A stretch of 64,000 nt of DNA from Niebla homalea (Eukaryota; Ascomycota; Lecanoromycetes; Lecanorales; Ramalinaceae): the NCBI GenBank assembly GCA_019925105.1, contig JAHGAU010000004.1, forward strand, positions 1,178,001-1,242,000. The letters run 5' to 3'. Under the pieces are notes generated by a model. The model was not told the DNA's origin. It ran no database searches and worked only from the letters and a program-made list of their open reading frames with translations. The position numbers were made by a program, and so were the translations under genes. Shown one piece after another: positions 10,641-24,281 of this stretch (positions within the stretch are counted from its first letter, which is position 1; every line of letters starts with the position of its first letter).

Positions 10641-11560
10641 AAAAAGAAGGTAAACGGTATCCTTAATTGCGTTATATTATATAGTAGAATAAGGATAAAG
10701 ATTTAACGCTGGATTTATTACTCTACGGATTATACTGCGGAAAGCACCTCCAGCGATACGGGATTGGATTTACGTCCTAGATTATAAACCGCAACCCATT
10801 AAGCTTATATTAATCGTATAGTGATGAAGATGAAACCTCTATAAGTATAATATTACTTATCGTGAGTCTATTAAAGAACAAAAGGTAATATACGTTATAC
10901 GGGGGTAAAGCATATTAAGAGTCGTAAAGACGTATAATAAAGTAAACTTGGTAACTTAATAATGTATAAAAAAATAATTAAAAAGTATACAGGCTTTGAA
11001 GGTATTAATCTTATCGATTATACGGGTAAAATAAGGTATTTTTAATAGAAAAGAAGAAAATAAAAAGTAATAAAAGTATAATAGGTTATATAATATATAG
11101 ATACAATATATTAATTTATAAGTAAAGGTTTAAAATAGAAAATATTTACTTAGATAGAATAAGAAATTAACGGTTTTTTAAGATTATTAATAAAGTTTAG
11201 ATATTATACGGAAATAATGAAATAATATAAAGTTTAAAAGGATATAATGAAAGCCTAATAACGGGGAAAAGTAAAATAGGGAAATAATATAAAAATATAA
11301 TCGTAACGGAAAAAAGCCTTAAAAAAAGATTAATAATAAAAGGGACTAAAAGGTAATAACTATAAAAGATATAGAAGATTATAGGAAAGCGGTTAATAAG
11401 CAAGGAAAATAAGGGTTAAAAGCTATTATACTACATGTCTTTTACCGTAATTTAAATATGGGAACATCCTTAACACTGCTTACTAAAGGCCGTTATATTA
11501 TCAAATTAGGTAGTTAAACGTTTAATCGTTATCCATTATGGGATCATAGAAAGCTCTTTA
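10640..11560 (+). pseudogene. Decayed unknown coding region
   Basis: Plus-strand frames remain protein-like with TAA/TAG codons scattered at Gln-compatible places. Around 10730-10790 one reads YCGKHLQRYGIGFTS. From about 11033 to 11410 a single frame gives VFLIEKKKIKSNKSIIGYII, then ENIYLDRIRN, GYNESLITGKSKIGK, NIIVTEKSLKKRLIIKGTKR and IIGKRLISKENKG. The stretch 11440-11560 still looks protein-like in another frame (FYRNLNMGTSLTLLTKGRYI). The pattern is a RIP-degraded Lys-rich protein. I do not recognise the family. The minus-strand open frame at 11197-11403 is its antisense shadow. Confidence 0.45.
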
Positions 11561-12404
11561 TTATTAGGTAAACGGCGTTCTGCAATTAAGCATCGTAAGA
11601 GCCATATACCATAAAGCTTCTCACCTTTTCCTTAATCCGTGAGGATAGGTCCTTTTCTGGGATCAGCCGGGCAGCTTAAATATATATAAGATGCATAGCA
11701 AGCAAGTAAGTATGCAATATATGTCCATTCCGTATAATCTGTCTGATAATTTATTTATAAAGATAATGTTAAAGTGTTAATCACTCCTTATGGTGTTATC
11801 CAGTATATGGACGTGTTAACTTAGAAGTATAATATATATTAAAGCACCTGGCCGTATGGCTCTAAACGGCCGGATATCCTTTAAAGATAGATTCAATTTT
11901 CCTATATATATTAAGATAATTAAATCAATAAATACGTTATATACCTATTATATTAAATCATAAGCCCGGCGTAACTTTAATTATATATTAAGAAACATCT
12001 AAATAATAAATTAAAATGTAGATTATTAATTATATTATACCGGTTATAATAATAATAGTACTTAAAAATAAATTCTGTAATAGCGCCGGCTATAAAAAAA
12101 TAAATAAAGAAGGCTTAATAGAATATTAGTTAATTATATTAAGGTAATCAAATTGAAGGGATTATTGAATTATATACTATTATATATAAATGTTTAATCA
12201 GCTTCTATTATAATAAATATATAAAAAATTATTAAAGAGAATATCCTTTAAATTATTAAGGTTATTGCTTTATTAATAAAGTTAAAAAAAATAAATAATA
12301 AAAAAATGACCGATCTTAAAAGAATAAAAGGAAGCTTATAATTATATATAAATCATCCTTAATATAATTAGTAATAATATAGTTTATTATTAAATTAAAA
12401 GGAT
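11561..12404. other. Gene-free stretch
   Basis: The part 11570-11880 is of ordinary base composition and contains ACCTGGCCGTATGGC, resembling a short block of repeat R2 but without its flanks. The part 11880-12404 is AT-rich. No gene supported. Confidence 0.4.
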
Positions 12405-13142
12405 AAAGGGGAGCGTGGCGAAATAACATTTTTACGTGCGGAAGATAAATTACAGAATAATTAAACATTTTAAGGGTAAGGGACGACTTTCATTAAGAAC
12501 CCTTAAACCTTATTTAATAAGTTGTATTATTAATATAAATAAAACGATAATAAAAACTAACGATTTACCAGTATTAAATAATTAATTTATTTAAGTTTAA
12601 TTGCCGTTATAGGGCCGGTAAAAGGGGTTATAAGATTTTAACGTTGGAAATAAATAGTTTCTCTTATTTAAGTAATTAAACTAGCTATAGGAGAAAGTTT
12701 AAAAAAATAATTGAAGTAAAAAATTAATATAGCTACGTTACTTCGCCACCGTTAAGAAAAATGGATCCGCGGTTAAACTTATCCTTTAATCAGGTTTAAT
12801 ATGTTCTCCGTACTTAAAAGCTACGTTATTTTAATAGTGAATTTTCGGCTTAAGATAATAAATTAAAATAATTAATAATTAAAGAGTAAAACGGACCTTA
12901 ATCGTAGTAATATACTAAACAAGTATAGGGTAAGGTTTTTATTTAAATCGGGTTAACGTATATTAAGGTAGCCTAAAATTAGCTTAATTACAATTTCCCC
13001 TTCCCGTAAACGCAATAAGATTAAAAAGTAAATTAAGTCTCGTTCTTACGCGGGAGTAAATATGGAGGCCAAGTTATTAACAATATGGAACGCCGAAATT
13101 AACTTAGTTAAATTCGTTTATAAATCAGTCAATCAATAAATC
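12405..13142 (+). mobile_element. SINE-like element S1 (738 bp)
   Basis: Flanked by a perfect 13-base direct repeat, AAATTAAAAGGAT (12392-12404 and 13143-13155). It starts GGGGAGCGTGGCGAAATAAC and ends with AACGCCGAAATTAAC... and an (AATC)n-type tail. The same start and end define copies S2, S3 and S4, so about 730 bp is the complete unit. No coding capacity. The head contains TGGCGAAAT, like a polymerase III A box, with a weak B-box-like AATTAAAC about 45 bases further, so a tRNA origin is possible but not shown. The last 60-70 bases resemble the LINE 3' end in this window, implying mobilisation by it. Confidence 0.75.
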
Positions 13143-13155
13143 AAATTAAAAGGAT

Positions 13156-13484
13156 TTAAAATCTTTATTTAGTTTAAAAAAAGCTGAAATAAATTTATTA
13201 AAAATACAATAATTAAAGATGAAATATTTTAATAATTACTTTATTTAAACTTATTTAAATATATTAATTTATAAGAATATGTTTGAAAACCTATATAATT
13301 TTAAAATAAGTTCCTTAATCTTAAAATCTATACGTTAAGCTAATAATATATTATACTTTTCCGGATAAAATTAAAAGAAAAATATAATATATATATATTC
13401 TTATTAAAGTAAATTATAGAGAATAAAAGTAGTAAAATAAATATAAGTTAATTTATTATTATTTTTATTAAATAAAACCGTTAA
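13156..13484. other. AT-rich spacer
   Basis: Between S1 and LINE copy B. No gene or further repeat identified. Confidence 0.4.
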
Positions 13485-15453
13485 CAATCCAATATAAAAA
13501 GTATATTAATTGATATTAGTTAAGAATGGCGACGAATAAAGGGACCCTAGAGGTCCAAAACGATACGTATATGCATAGCTTTAGTAATAGTAAGGGAAGT
13601 ATATTAAATACAATAAGTGGAAGTAGCGTAATAATTAAGAATAAGGTAATAAACGGGTAAATAATTTATATTAATAGAAACGGCGATAACGTATATAAAC
13701 AATATAATAATAATAAGCCGGATAACGCTTAAAATAAATAAGGAAATTAAGGTTGATAAAATACGCGTATTAAAGCGCGTAAAACGCGTAATAATAATGC
13801 GGAAATAATAAGTAAATAAAAGGGTAAAAAGGCCGGTACGGCATTAATAACGAAGGGTATAAGTAAAAAGAAAAAACGGGAAAACCGCGGTAAAAGTATT
13901 ATTAAGGATATATAAAAAAGAAATAAAGCTAGTAAGGAAAATAAGACCTTAAGGGACCAAAAATAAAAGGCGGAGATAATATATTACCCGGTAAATAAAA
14001 ACGAAAGGGCGGTAAAGGAAACAATAAAAGCTTTAAAAGGATTCCTTACAATAAAATAAAAAAAATATTACGTTAAAGACCTAACCGATACTATAGATTA
14101 AATTAAAAAGTATAAGGGACTTTTATATAAAGGTAAAAGTAAAGTTAAGGGAGGCGGAGCGTTTATGGGGCTCTTAAGGGGCGGAAGCAAGGATATTAAT
14201 AAAGGGTAAAGACGGCGGCTTAAGGTTAAGGGTATAAAGTAAGGGTATAAAAGCGGTAGCCTTTTAAACGAAAAAAAACTAAACGATAAAAGTAATAAAA
14301 AGGGTACTTATAACAGAAAATAAAAGGATAATAAAGGAAAAAACAGCCGTATTAAGGAAGGTAAGGATAATAACGGTCTACCTATTTAATAATAAGGAGA
14401 AAAACGCGGTTACGGAAGTAAACCCGTTATAATTAATAAAGGCTTTTAAAGTAATAATAAAACCATTAATAAAATAAATTATTATAATATATAAACTATA
14501 AAATAAGGATATTCTCCTTAATATAACGTTATTAAAAACGAAAAAAAACTTAAAAAGGTTTAAGGCTTAAATTAATAAAAAAAAATGTAAATTAATTAAA
14601 ATTTTAAGGTAATTATTTACCGTTATAATAAATAAAATATACTTATTACGTTTTATAAAACCCGAAAAAAAGGCTACGTTAAAAAGTATAAAAAGGGAGA
14701 ATACGGTTTTTTACTTAAAGCTTAAGATTGTTAACTATAAGCTTCCTCCAGTAATAAAAAGATTTAACTTTTTAAAATACGTAAAAAAGTATTTTACCGT
14801 TATATTAAGCGTAACGTTAATAAAGATATATAACGATATTTTAAATAAAAAAAATTTTAAAAAAAATTCTTTTAAAATAATTTAATTATAAAATAAAACG
14901 GCGGTTATTTATTAATATTTTAAATATTAAAATTATAAATATATTATTATAAAATACTTTAATATTATAAAATATACGGTTTACGTTAAAGGCTATAATA
15001 TCTATAACTATATAAAGTTAATAATTAAGGGCTTATAAAAAGTATACTTAAATATATTATATATAATAAGGAAAGATACTTAATATAGGATTCTAAATAT
15101 ATAATAAAAGTTAAGGAGATTAAACGTAAGAAGACCCGGATAACCGTGAAAATCCAATAATATAATACGTACGGAATTAATTTAACGGGTTAACCAAAAA
15201 TAACCTTAAAACGTAAACTTAATTAATTAAATAATAAAGGGTAAATAACGGTAATAAATAAAATAAAAAAAAGGAAGCTCTTTATAATCCCGATTTTAAG
15301 GACCGGCTATTTTATATCTTTAATAATAATTAAAAAGATATTAAATTAAAAAACGCTTAACTTTAATAAGACGTTTATAATTTAAACGGGTATAAATAAA
15401 GGAGCTTTTATAAAGGTTAATATATAATATATTAACGCTTTTAAAAATAATAT

Positions 15454-18400
15454 TGATTGATTGATTGATTTATACTACGGATCTAGCTAGGCTAATTCCG
15501 GCGTTCCCTAATACTCGGCTATTTAAATTTATTAATAACCGTAAAAACCCGATATCTATTACGTTAAGAATAAAAATTAATATTTATCCAGCCTTTATTC
15601 TTATTTTAAGGATTAAAAGTATTTACGGCCGTTTAAAAAATAAAAATTTATTTATATGCTTTTTTTAAGAAAACTTATAATATTACGATTAAATCTACTT
15701 AAAGGTTACCTTTAAACTTATTGCTTTTCCGTTACTTTACGGGTTTATTTAATATTAAAAATTTCAAAATTTTAATTATATTATTAAATATCCTTACCGA
15801 TACGTATATTATTATTACCTTATTTATATAATTTTACTGATTAATATAATATCGTTTTTTATATTGTTCCGGTATTTATAGCCTTTTTAGCCCCCTATTA
15901 AGTATAGTTTTTCTGCTACTACTTTTTACCCCTGGGTTAACGGTAAGGTTTCTTAATTAAGTTTTTAATTATTTTATTTATTTCCTTAATTAAGTTAAAT
16001 TATAATAATAAGCCTATAATTATTATAAATTTAATAACTACCTTAATACCCCTTTTATTAATAAGTATTTAACAATAATCGTTAATTTTTGCCCTTTTAA
16101 TTAATCCCAGTTTAAGCTCTTTAAATAATAAATAAAAGATTAATATATATATAACGTCCTACTTCCGTTATTTATATTTATAATTAACGTTAATCCGGTT
16201 ACCGGTATATACGATAAAAAGGAAATAAATTAAGCCGTTTTTATTTATCCGGAGTTAAATTATTAATATATTATTACTTTTCCTTATAATTCCGTAATAT
16301 TAAAAATACTTATTAATAATTTTATCGTTATTTAAAATCAGATATTATTACTTTTAAAGGATTAATTCTTTATATTTACGTTAACGCTTTATTTATTTCC
16401 TTATAATCTATAAGGTAATCGCTATTAATTTTACTTTTATAGTTTTCTTTTTTTCCGTTACCCTTACTTTAAATAAGATTCCATATATTTTTACGTTAAC
16501 TTTTTAAACGTAAATTAAGTTGATTTTTTTCTTAATTTATTTTAATTTAACTTCTGTAAAAAAAGTAAATATTACTTTTTTATGCTTTTTTATTTAAGGC
16601 CTTTTATAGTTTTAGTAAATACGTTTATTTTTTATTAATATAATTAAGTTTATATTTTTTTTAAGTTTTATTTAAGCGATTATTTAATTAAAGGTTAACT
16701 TTATTAATAATATAAAAACCTCGGATTTTAATATCGGGATAAAAGTCGTTTTATATATTTTATTTATTATTTTTAAATATCGGTTTTAAACCTTTTATAA
16801 TTATTAAACGGGCTCTTTTTTATATTTAAGTATGCTTTTAAGTATATATTAAATAATTATTACGTACGTTATCGTAAACTTTATAACCGTTTAATAAATA
16901 ATTTTAGCCTTTTATAAGGTAGCTTTTTACGTTGATATTATAAGGTAAATAAAGCTTTTTTCTTATAAAATTATTTTCTTTTAAACTTTTTTTATATAGT
17001 TTTTTTAATCCAGTTTCCTATTAACTTATAAGCTAAATACCTTAATATTAATTTCCGGTTTTATTATTATATTACTTAAGTTTATTATAATTATTATATC
17101 ATATAACTTCGGGCTCCTTATTATATAAATAAACTTATATTTATACGGGGTAAATTAAGCTTTATATATTTTTATTTATTATAAATAAACTTTATAAGCT
17201 TATTTTAGCTTTAAATAATTTATATAAATAAATATATTATAAGCTAAAAAGTAAATATCGTTAATAAAGTCCTTTATTTAAATTTTTTATTTTAACTTTA
17301 TTAAGTCTTCGATAAACGGGTTATTAAAGAATAAAAATAAAACCGGGGAAATAAGTAACTTTTAAGGAATCCTTATTATTACGGGCTTTATTATACTTAT
17401 CTTTTATCCTAAATTAATTAATATTACTTAATTACTTAAAAAATTCTTTATTTAATTTATAAGGAAAAATAAAACCCTTTTTTTCCGTAAATTATATAAT
17501 AATCTTTAATAATTTACCTTATTAAACGCCTTTATAATATTTAAGGAAAAAAGACTTATAACGTACTTTTTTTTATAATTTTATACCGTATATATATTAT
17601 TAATTAAACCTTTAAAAACCGTCTCCGTTAACCGTTTTCTTCTCGTTTTTATTTATTAATTAAAGAATAGCTTATATTCTTTTACGTAATTACTTAAGAT
17701 CTTTACGATTATTATCTTTAAAGTTTTTTTTAATATATAAAGGAATACTATAAGTTTATATAACTTTATTTTTAAATAATTTAACTTAACCGGTTTCTTA
17801 AGGATAATTATTTTAATTTCCTTAAATTTATAAGGATAATATCCTATATTAAAATAAGCTTAAAATAAATAAATAAAAACCTCTTTAAATAATAACGTTA
17901 TTATAAATAAAAATTTATTTAATATACCGTTAAGTTTAAAAGTTTTATCCTTTTTCGGTTTATTAATTATTTTAATTATTATCTTTTAAGCTATTATTTT
18001 ACTTATTATTATTAATTTAAAATATATAGTATTATCGATATTTATTAGGTTAACTTCCGGTAATAAGGGAAAGAATGTTTCTTTAAGAGCCTTAATTTTA
18101 TTATTAAAAATGTTTATTACCGTACCGTTTAATCTTTTTAAGGGTAAAAATTTAAAAATAAATTTAAATTTTTTACTTTATTCTTTACCGTATTTTATTA
18201 ATTTTTAAATACTATAAAAGGAAACCGCTAAATTATATATTATAGTCCGGAAATACGTTTATTTAACCTTTTAAATAATTTTCTTTTTTTTTTAGGCTTT
18301 TTTTAATCGTTAAAGCGTTTCCCGGTTTTTATATTTAATAGTTTACTTTATAAGCGCTTTTACCTTTATAGTTATTTTTATATATTTTTTATTTTAATAA

Positions 18401-21241
18401 ATTTTAACTTTCTTAAATAACTTTATTATTAAGATTATTATATTAATTACTTTATTTAAAGTTTTTATTATCCGCTTTATAAAATGGTTGATTTATTTTT
18501 TATTATTAAGTTAAAGGAACTCCGTTAATTAAAATACTATTTTTACCGTTTTTATATATACCTTAATTTCTTTAACCGTTTTTTACGTTCATTTAAACGG
18601 TAAAAACGGAATTACGTTAACGGATTAATTTAAGGTTATTTATATTAAGACGTAATTTAAGCCGTATTTTAAGTCTTTTTAAGGTCTATATATTATAATT
18701 AAGTTAATAATATTTTTTAAGTTAAATATTAAGTTAATTATAGTCTTAAGTTTACGGTTTTCTTATATAATAGCTTTTTTTAACGTTAATAACGTAAAAT
18801 TAAATTATATAATAATTATTAATAGCTTTTTAAATTTAATATAATTAATTATATAACCTTTTTTATTTTATTAAATATAATAAAGATTAAAGTTTTTTAT
18901 TAAAAAGTACTTATTAAATACGGTTATAATATCCTTAAATAACGGGATCGTAAAAGGTTTTTTCTTATTAATTAATAACGGATTATACGTATTATAAATA
19001 TTTAAATTACCCTTAATATTCTTTTTTTATATAATCCGGAACGTATATAGGTTCCTTCTATAATAAGTAACGTCTTAATTATTTATATTTAATTTTTTAT
19101 TAATAAAAAAGTATATCCGTATTATTTCGTTATTTTTAAAGGTTAAATAGAAATTATCTCCCGGGTTAATTAAAGAATAAGTATACGGATTATATAATAG
19201 TTTTTATATCGTTATAATATTGATATCCTTTACCTTTTTAAATCCGAATATTAATATTATAACTTTAATTACTTCTTTACGTACGTTATATTATATTACC
19301 CTTAAAAGTATAAATATATTAAATATTAACGTTTATTAAGCTCTTTTTATTAACTTTTATTTATATAAACGGTTTCTCCTTAAGGTTAAGTGTTATTTAT
19401 CTTAATTTTCTTATTACGATAATAATTTTAATTAAGTAATTAACCTTAAAGATTAATATCGTTATAAGCTTCCTTTTTTTTACGTTATTAATTACTACGT
19501 TTTACCCTTCCCCGTTTAATAAACTCCGTTTACGTTTTAAGATCGTTTTTAATTATTTCGCCGGTTTAAATTTATATAAGTTATAATATTAAACCTTAAT
19601 TATTATTTTAATCTTTTTATATTAAGTTTCTTTTATTCTTATTATATACCGTAAGTCTTACGCCGGGTAATTATTATTACTATATACCGCGTATTTCGGC
19701 GCGTTTTTTATTAAGCTTTTTATTATTAAATTAACGTATTTATATATATTATACCCTTTAATATATATTATATACTTTATATTATTAAGGTACCTTATAA
19801 TAATATATCCGTATTTTTAATATTTAAAGTATTAATAAATATCCGTTGCCCGATTTTAAGGTTTTATTAATTTAAGGGACTTACCCTTTATTACCCTTTT
19901 ATTAAGGATATCGTTATATATCCTTATTAACGTTATACTTAAGATAACCGTAAAGTATTTTTTTATATAATTAAAAGCGTTTAACCTTTTTATTATAAAA
20001 AAGAAATTATAATTAATAATCTTTAACCTAAAGTAAAGAATTATATTCTTTTTCTTTATCCGCTTTAAAATAACTTCCCCTTCCTCCTTTATAAATTTTA
20101 TTAAATATATTCCGTTTATTACGATAATAAAGGATTATTTTAATATTTTTACCGTTATATATTCCTTTTTATTAACTTATCCCTTTAACTTTTTTAACTT
20201 TTTTTTCGTTTTTAATAAGGTTATATTAAGGAAAATATCCCCGCTTTATAATTTATATATTATAATAATTTATTATATTAATAGCTTTTTTATTATTTTA
20301 AATATTTTTATTAATTATAATAAGTTCATTTTTACCGTTATGCTTTTCTCTTTTTATTCAATAATTATATAATTACCGTTTTTATCTTCTTTAATATTAT
20401 TATTTTCTTTTCCGTCCTTATTTCCTTTACCGTTAACGCCGGCGCCGCTTTCACGGTTTTTATTATTTAGCTTATCTTTATTCTTTTCTTTAAAGGTTCC
20501 CCCGTCGCTTTCTTACTTTATATATATCCTTTCTGTTTCTTTTTACCTTTATTTACCGGCGTTTTTATTACCGCTTTTTAAGCCCCATATAGCCTTTTTA
20601 ATTTTTTTTAAATTTCTCCTTATATTTACGTAAAAGTCTTTTATTCTTTATAGTTTAATTTATAATATCGGTTAAATCTTTAACGTAATATCCTTTTATA
20701 TAATTATAAAAAAACCTTTTAGTGCCCTTATTACCTCCTTCCTTATTATTTTTCCCCCGTATATTTAACGGTTATTTTTTTTTATAACCTATTCTTATTT
20801 ACTTAGTATTTTCTTATTTCCTTTTAGTTCTTTCTTAATTTATATATATTTAATAAGGCCTTTTACGCCTCCATTTACTTTTTATCCGTCCCCGCGTACC
20901 GTTTTCGTCCTTTCCGCCCTTTATTTATTACCCTTAATAATAATACTTTTACGCGTTATATACGTTTTTTTACGCGTATCTTATTAATTATAAACTCCTT
21001 ATTCGATTTAAGGCCTTTTTATCTCGTATTTATTACGTCGTTTATACGACTTATCCCCGTTCTTATTAACCTGGGCCGCTTGCCCTTCCTCCCTTTTTAC
21101 CTTTACCGTTACTCCGCTTCCGCTTATCGTATTTAAGGTACTATCCTCACTATTACTTGAATTATACACGCGTGTATCGTTTCTGACCTCTGGGGTCCCG
21201 TTGTTCGTCGCCATTCTCCCCCTTCTTCTTTATTTATTATC
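15454..21241 (-). mobile_element. LINE copy C, full length, nested in B
   Basis: Complete element in reverse orientation. The 3' tail (ATTGATTGATTGATT on the plus strand) begins at about 15453 and the 5' end is at about 21241. The direct repeat TTAAAAATAATAT (15441-15453 and 21242-21254) is the target duplication, and copy B resumes exactly after it. Length is 5.79 kb. The leader before the ORF1 ATG (21214) is 27 bases. By comparison with copy D, the endonuclease region falls near 19.3-18.5 kb; the reverse-transcriptase active-site region is at 17270-17231, aligned to FVDD of copy E but now carrying a stop. Heavily RIP-mutated except the first 230 bases. Confidence 0.92.
21008..21214 (-). pseudogene. 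LINE ORF1 N-terminus (copy C), 68 codons open
   Basis: The best preserved ORF1 start in the window. It begins MATNNGTPEVRNDTRVYNSS and continues with a Ser/Thr/Asn-rich segment (NTISGSGVTVKVKREEGQAA), then a basic stretch (KSYKRRNKYEIKRP), before the first stop. The same start is recognisable in copies A, B, D, F, G and H. ORF1 of such LINEs makes an RNA-binding chaperone. The remaining ORF1 (about 1.6 kb more by comparison) is destroyed by RIP stops. CG-rich, TG-containing sequence in this 200-base piece shows it escaped most of the mutation. Confidence 0.75.
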
Positions 21242-24200
21242 TTAAAAATAATATAATATAACGTTTATAATAAAAGAATTAAAGTAATAATATTAATATT
21301 TAAGTTTAAAAAAATTAAAAACGTTAATATTATAAGAATATAAGAATTATTATATAATTTATATATATATTTATTTATTAACTTAAAAGAAAAATTCTAT
21401 TTAACTTTTAAAGGAGATAAAATAATTAAAATATATTTCTTTATAAATAAACGGTTTAATATAAATAATTAAGATATTAGTTATTATAATAAAAACCTTT
21501 ATATATTCCGTATTATAAAAGAAAAATATTTAAAAGGCGACTTTAATATTTATAACGTATATAATCCGCCGCCGGTTAATAAAGAAAAACCGTTTATAAT
21601 ATTATTATTTAAAGAAGTTTTAATTACTTTAAATAAGTATATGTTATTTAAAAACTTTAATTTATATTATTATATATAAAATAAGGAAAAGCATAAAATA
21701 AATTATATTAAATTAAATAATTTATTAATAATTATTATTTAAATTAACTTTTTATTATTAATATTATAAGAGATTATTACGTAAAAGAATTATAAGTTTA
21801 AAATAATAATTAATTTAATTTTTAATACGGAAGGGATTATTAGCGTAATTATAATATATAGTTACGAAAAGACTTAAAATATAACTTAAATTATATACCG
21901 ATATAAATAATTTTAAATTAAACCGTTAATATAACCTTATTATTACCGGTAAAGAAAACGTGGAAAACGCTTAAAATAATAAAAATTTATATAAAAGCGG
22001 AAGAAATAATAATATAATTCACGGACCTCCTTTAATTAAATAATAAAGACCGGATTAACCTTTTTATAAAGCGAATAATAAAAATATTAAATAAAATAAT
22101 TAATAAAATAATTTTAATAATAAAGCTTTTTTAAAAAGTTAAAATTTATTAAAATAAAAGACATATAATTACGATAATAAAAATAAAAAGGTTAATAAAG
22201 TAAAATTTTAAATATAAGAATTAAAAAATACTTAATTAATTAAAAGCTACTTAAAAAAAAAAAAAAGAAGATTATTAAAAAATTAAATAAATATATTTTC
22301 GGTTTACGGTATATAATTTAATAACTTTATTTTATAATATTTAAAAGTTAATAAAATATAATAAGGAATAAAGTAAAAAATTAAAGTTTATCCTTAAATT
22401 CCCGTCCCTTAAGAAACTTAATAATATATTAATTAATACCTTTAACGGTAAGATCGAGGTCCTTAAAAGAGTATTTTTCCTTCTTCCGTTAAAAGTTAAT
22501 TTAAATAATATTAATAATACTATATATTCCGATTTTATATTAATAAATAAAATAATAATATAAAATATAATAATTAAAGCGATTAATAATTTAAAGAAGA
22601 ATAAAGCCCCTGGACCAAATAAGATCCTTAATAGATTCTTATTAATAATAATATTATTATTTAAGAGGGTTTTTTTTTTAAATATATTTTAACGTCGGTT
22701 ATTACTTATATAAGTTTAAAGAAGTAAAAATAATTATCTTTAAGAAGCTTATTAAGCCGGATTACTTTAAGGTAAAGTTTTATAAACCTATTATATTCCT
22801 TTATACGTTAAAGAAAACCTTAAAAATAATAATAATAAAGATCCTTAATAATTATATAAAGAATTACGGACTTCTTCCCGATTAATAAATAAAAATAAGG
22901 AGAAATTAATTAATAAAAATAGCCCTTAAAGGATTAATCGATAACGTATATATAGTATAAAGTTACGGAAAAAGGTATATTATAAGTCTTTTTTCTTTTA
23001 ATATTATAAATGTTTTTAATAAAATAAATTATTAAAAGTTATTATATAACTTAAAGAAGAAAGGAATATTACCCTTTTTAATTAAATAAATAAAGAGTTT
23101 CTTAAGTAATTAAGTTATCTTAATTAACCTAGGATAAAAAATAAGTTTAATAAAACCCGCTATAATAAGGATTCTTTAAAAATCGTTAATTTTTTTTATA
23201 TTTCTTTTATTCTTTAACAATTTATTAATTAAAAAGCTTATTAAATTAAAATAAAAGGTTTAAATTAAAAACTTTATTAATAACGTTTACCTTTTAGTTT
23301 ATAGTATTTTTCTCTATATAAATTATTTAAAATTAAAATAAACTTATAAAGCCTATCTTTAATAAATAAGAACTTATAAGGCTTAATTTATATTATATAA
23401 ATATAAGTTTATCCATATAATTAAGAATTTAAAATTATACGATATAATAATTATAATAAACTTAAGTAAAATTACGGTAAAGCCGGATATTAATATTAAA
23501 ATCTTTAATCTTTAAGTAAATAAGAAATTTAATTAAAAAGATTATATAAGAAAGGTTTAAAAAAATAACTTTATAAGAAAAAGGCCTTATTTATTTCGTT
23601 ATATTAATATAAGAAGTTACGTTATAGAAGGCCCGGATTATTTACCAGGCCATAATAAAGCTAACTATAATATACGTTATAGCTATCTAATATATACTTA
23701 AAAGTACTCCGGGATATAAAAAGAAATTTATTTAAATATTATAGAAAGTCTAAAACCGGTATTTAAAAGTAATTAATAATACTTATAAAGTAACTTTTAT
23801 CCCGGTATTAAAGTTTAAAATCTTTATACCGTTAATTAAAATCTCGTTGAATTAAATAATTACTTAAATAAGGTTAAAGAAATATATATACCTAATTACG
23901 ATAATAAAAAACGGGCGGATCCGCCAGAATCTTAATAAGTTTTAAATTAAAAAGAGTAAATTAAAGATATTTATCCCTTTTTTTATTAAAATAAACTAAA
24001 AATAAGCTAAAAAAGAAGTCAATTTTACCGGTATCCCGGAAGTTAATTAAAGGTATATAAATTCCCGTTAAATATAAGAAAAACCGAGATTAAAAGGATT
24101 TAAAGAACGAAAACTATAATAATCGTTTTATAGGCTATAATAAAATAAACCGAACGTTAACGGAATTATAAAGACTTTATATTTTAAAGTTATTATTATT

Positions 24201-24281
24201 TAATTTTTAATAATAAAAAGATTATTAATAAGTATCTCCGCCGTTATAATATTATAAGAAAGGATAATAATATATTAATAA

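Noticed and set aside
11197..11403. Minus-strand open frame of 68 codons, hydrophobic
   Set aside because: Antisense to the degraded Lys-rich coding region at 11033-11410; its Ile/Leu/Tyr/Phe composition is what AT-rich antisense gives.
15454..15480. (ATTG)n run as an independent microsatellite
   Set aside because: It is the 3' tail of LINE copy C; the same tail marks every LINE and SINE end here (about 26110, 26960, 33560, 37185, 44110, 52095, 59350, 60430).
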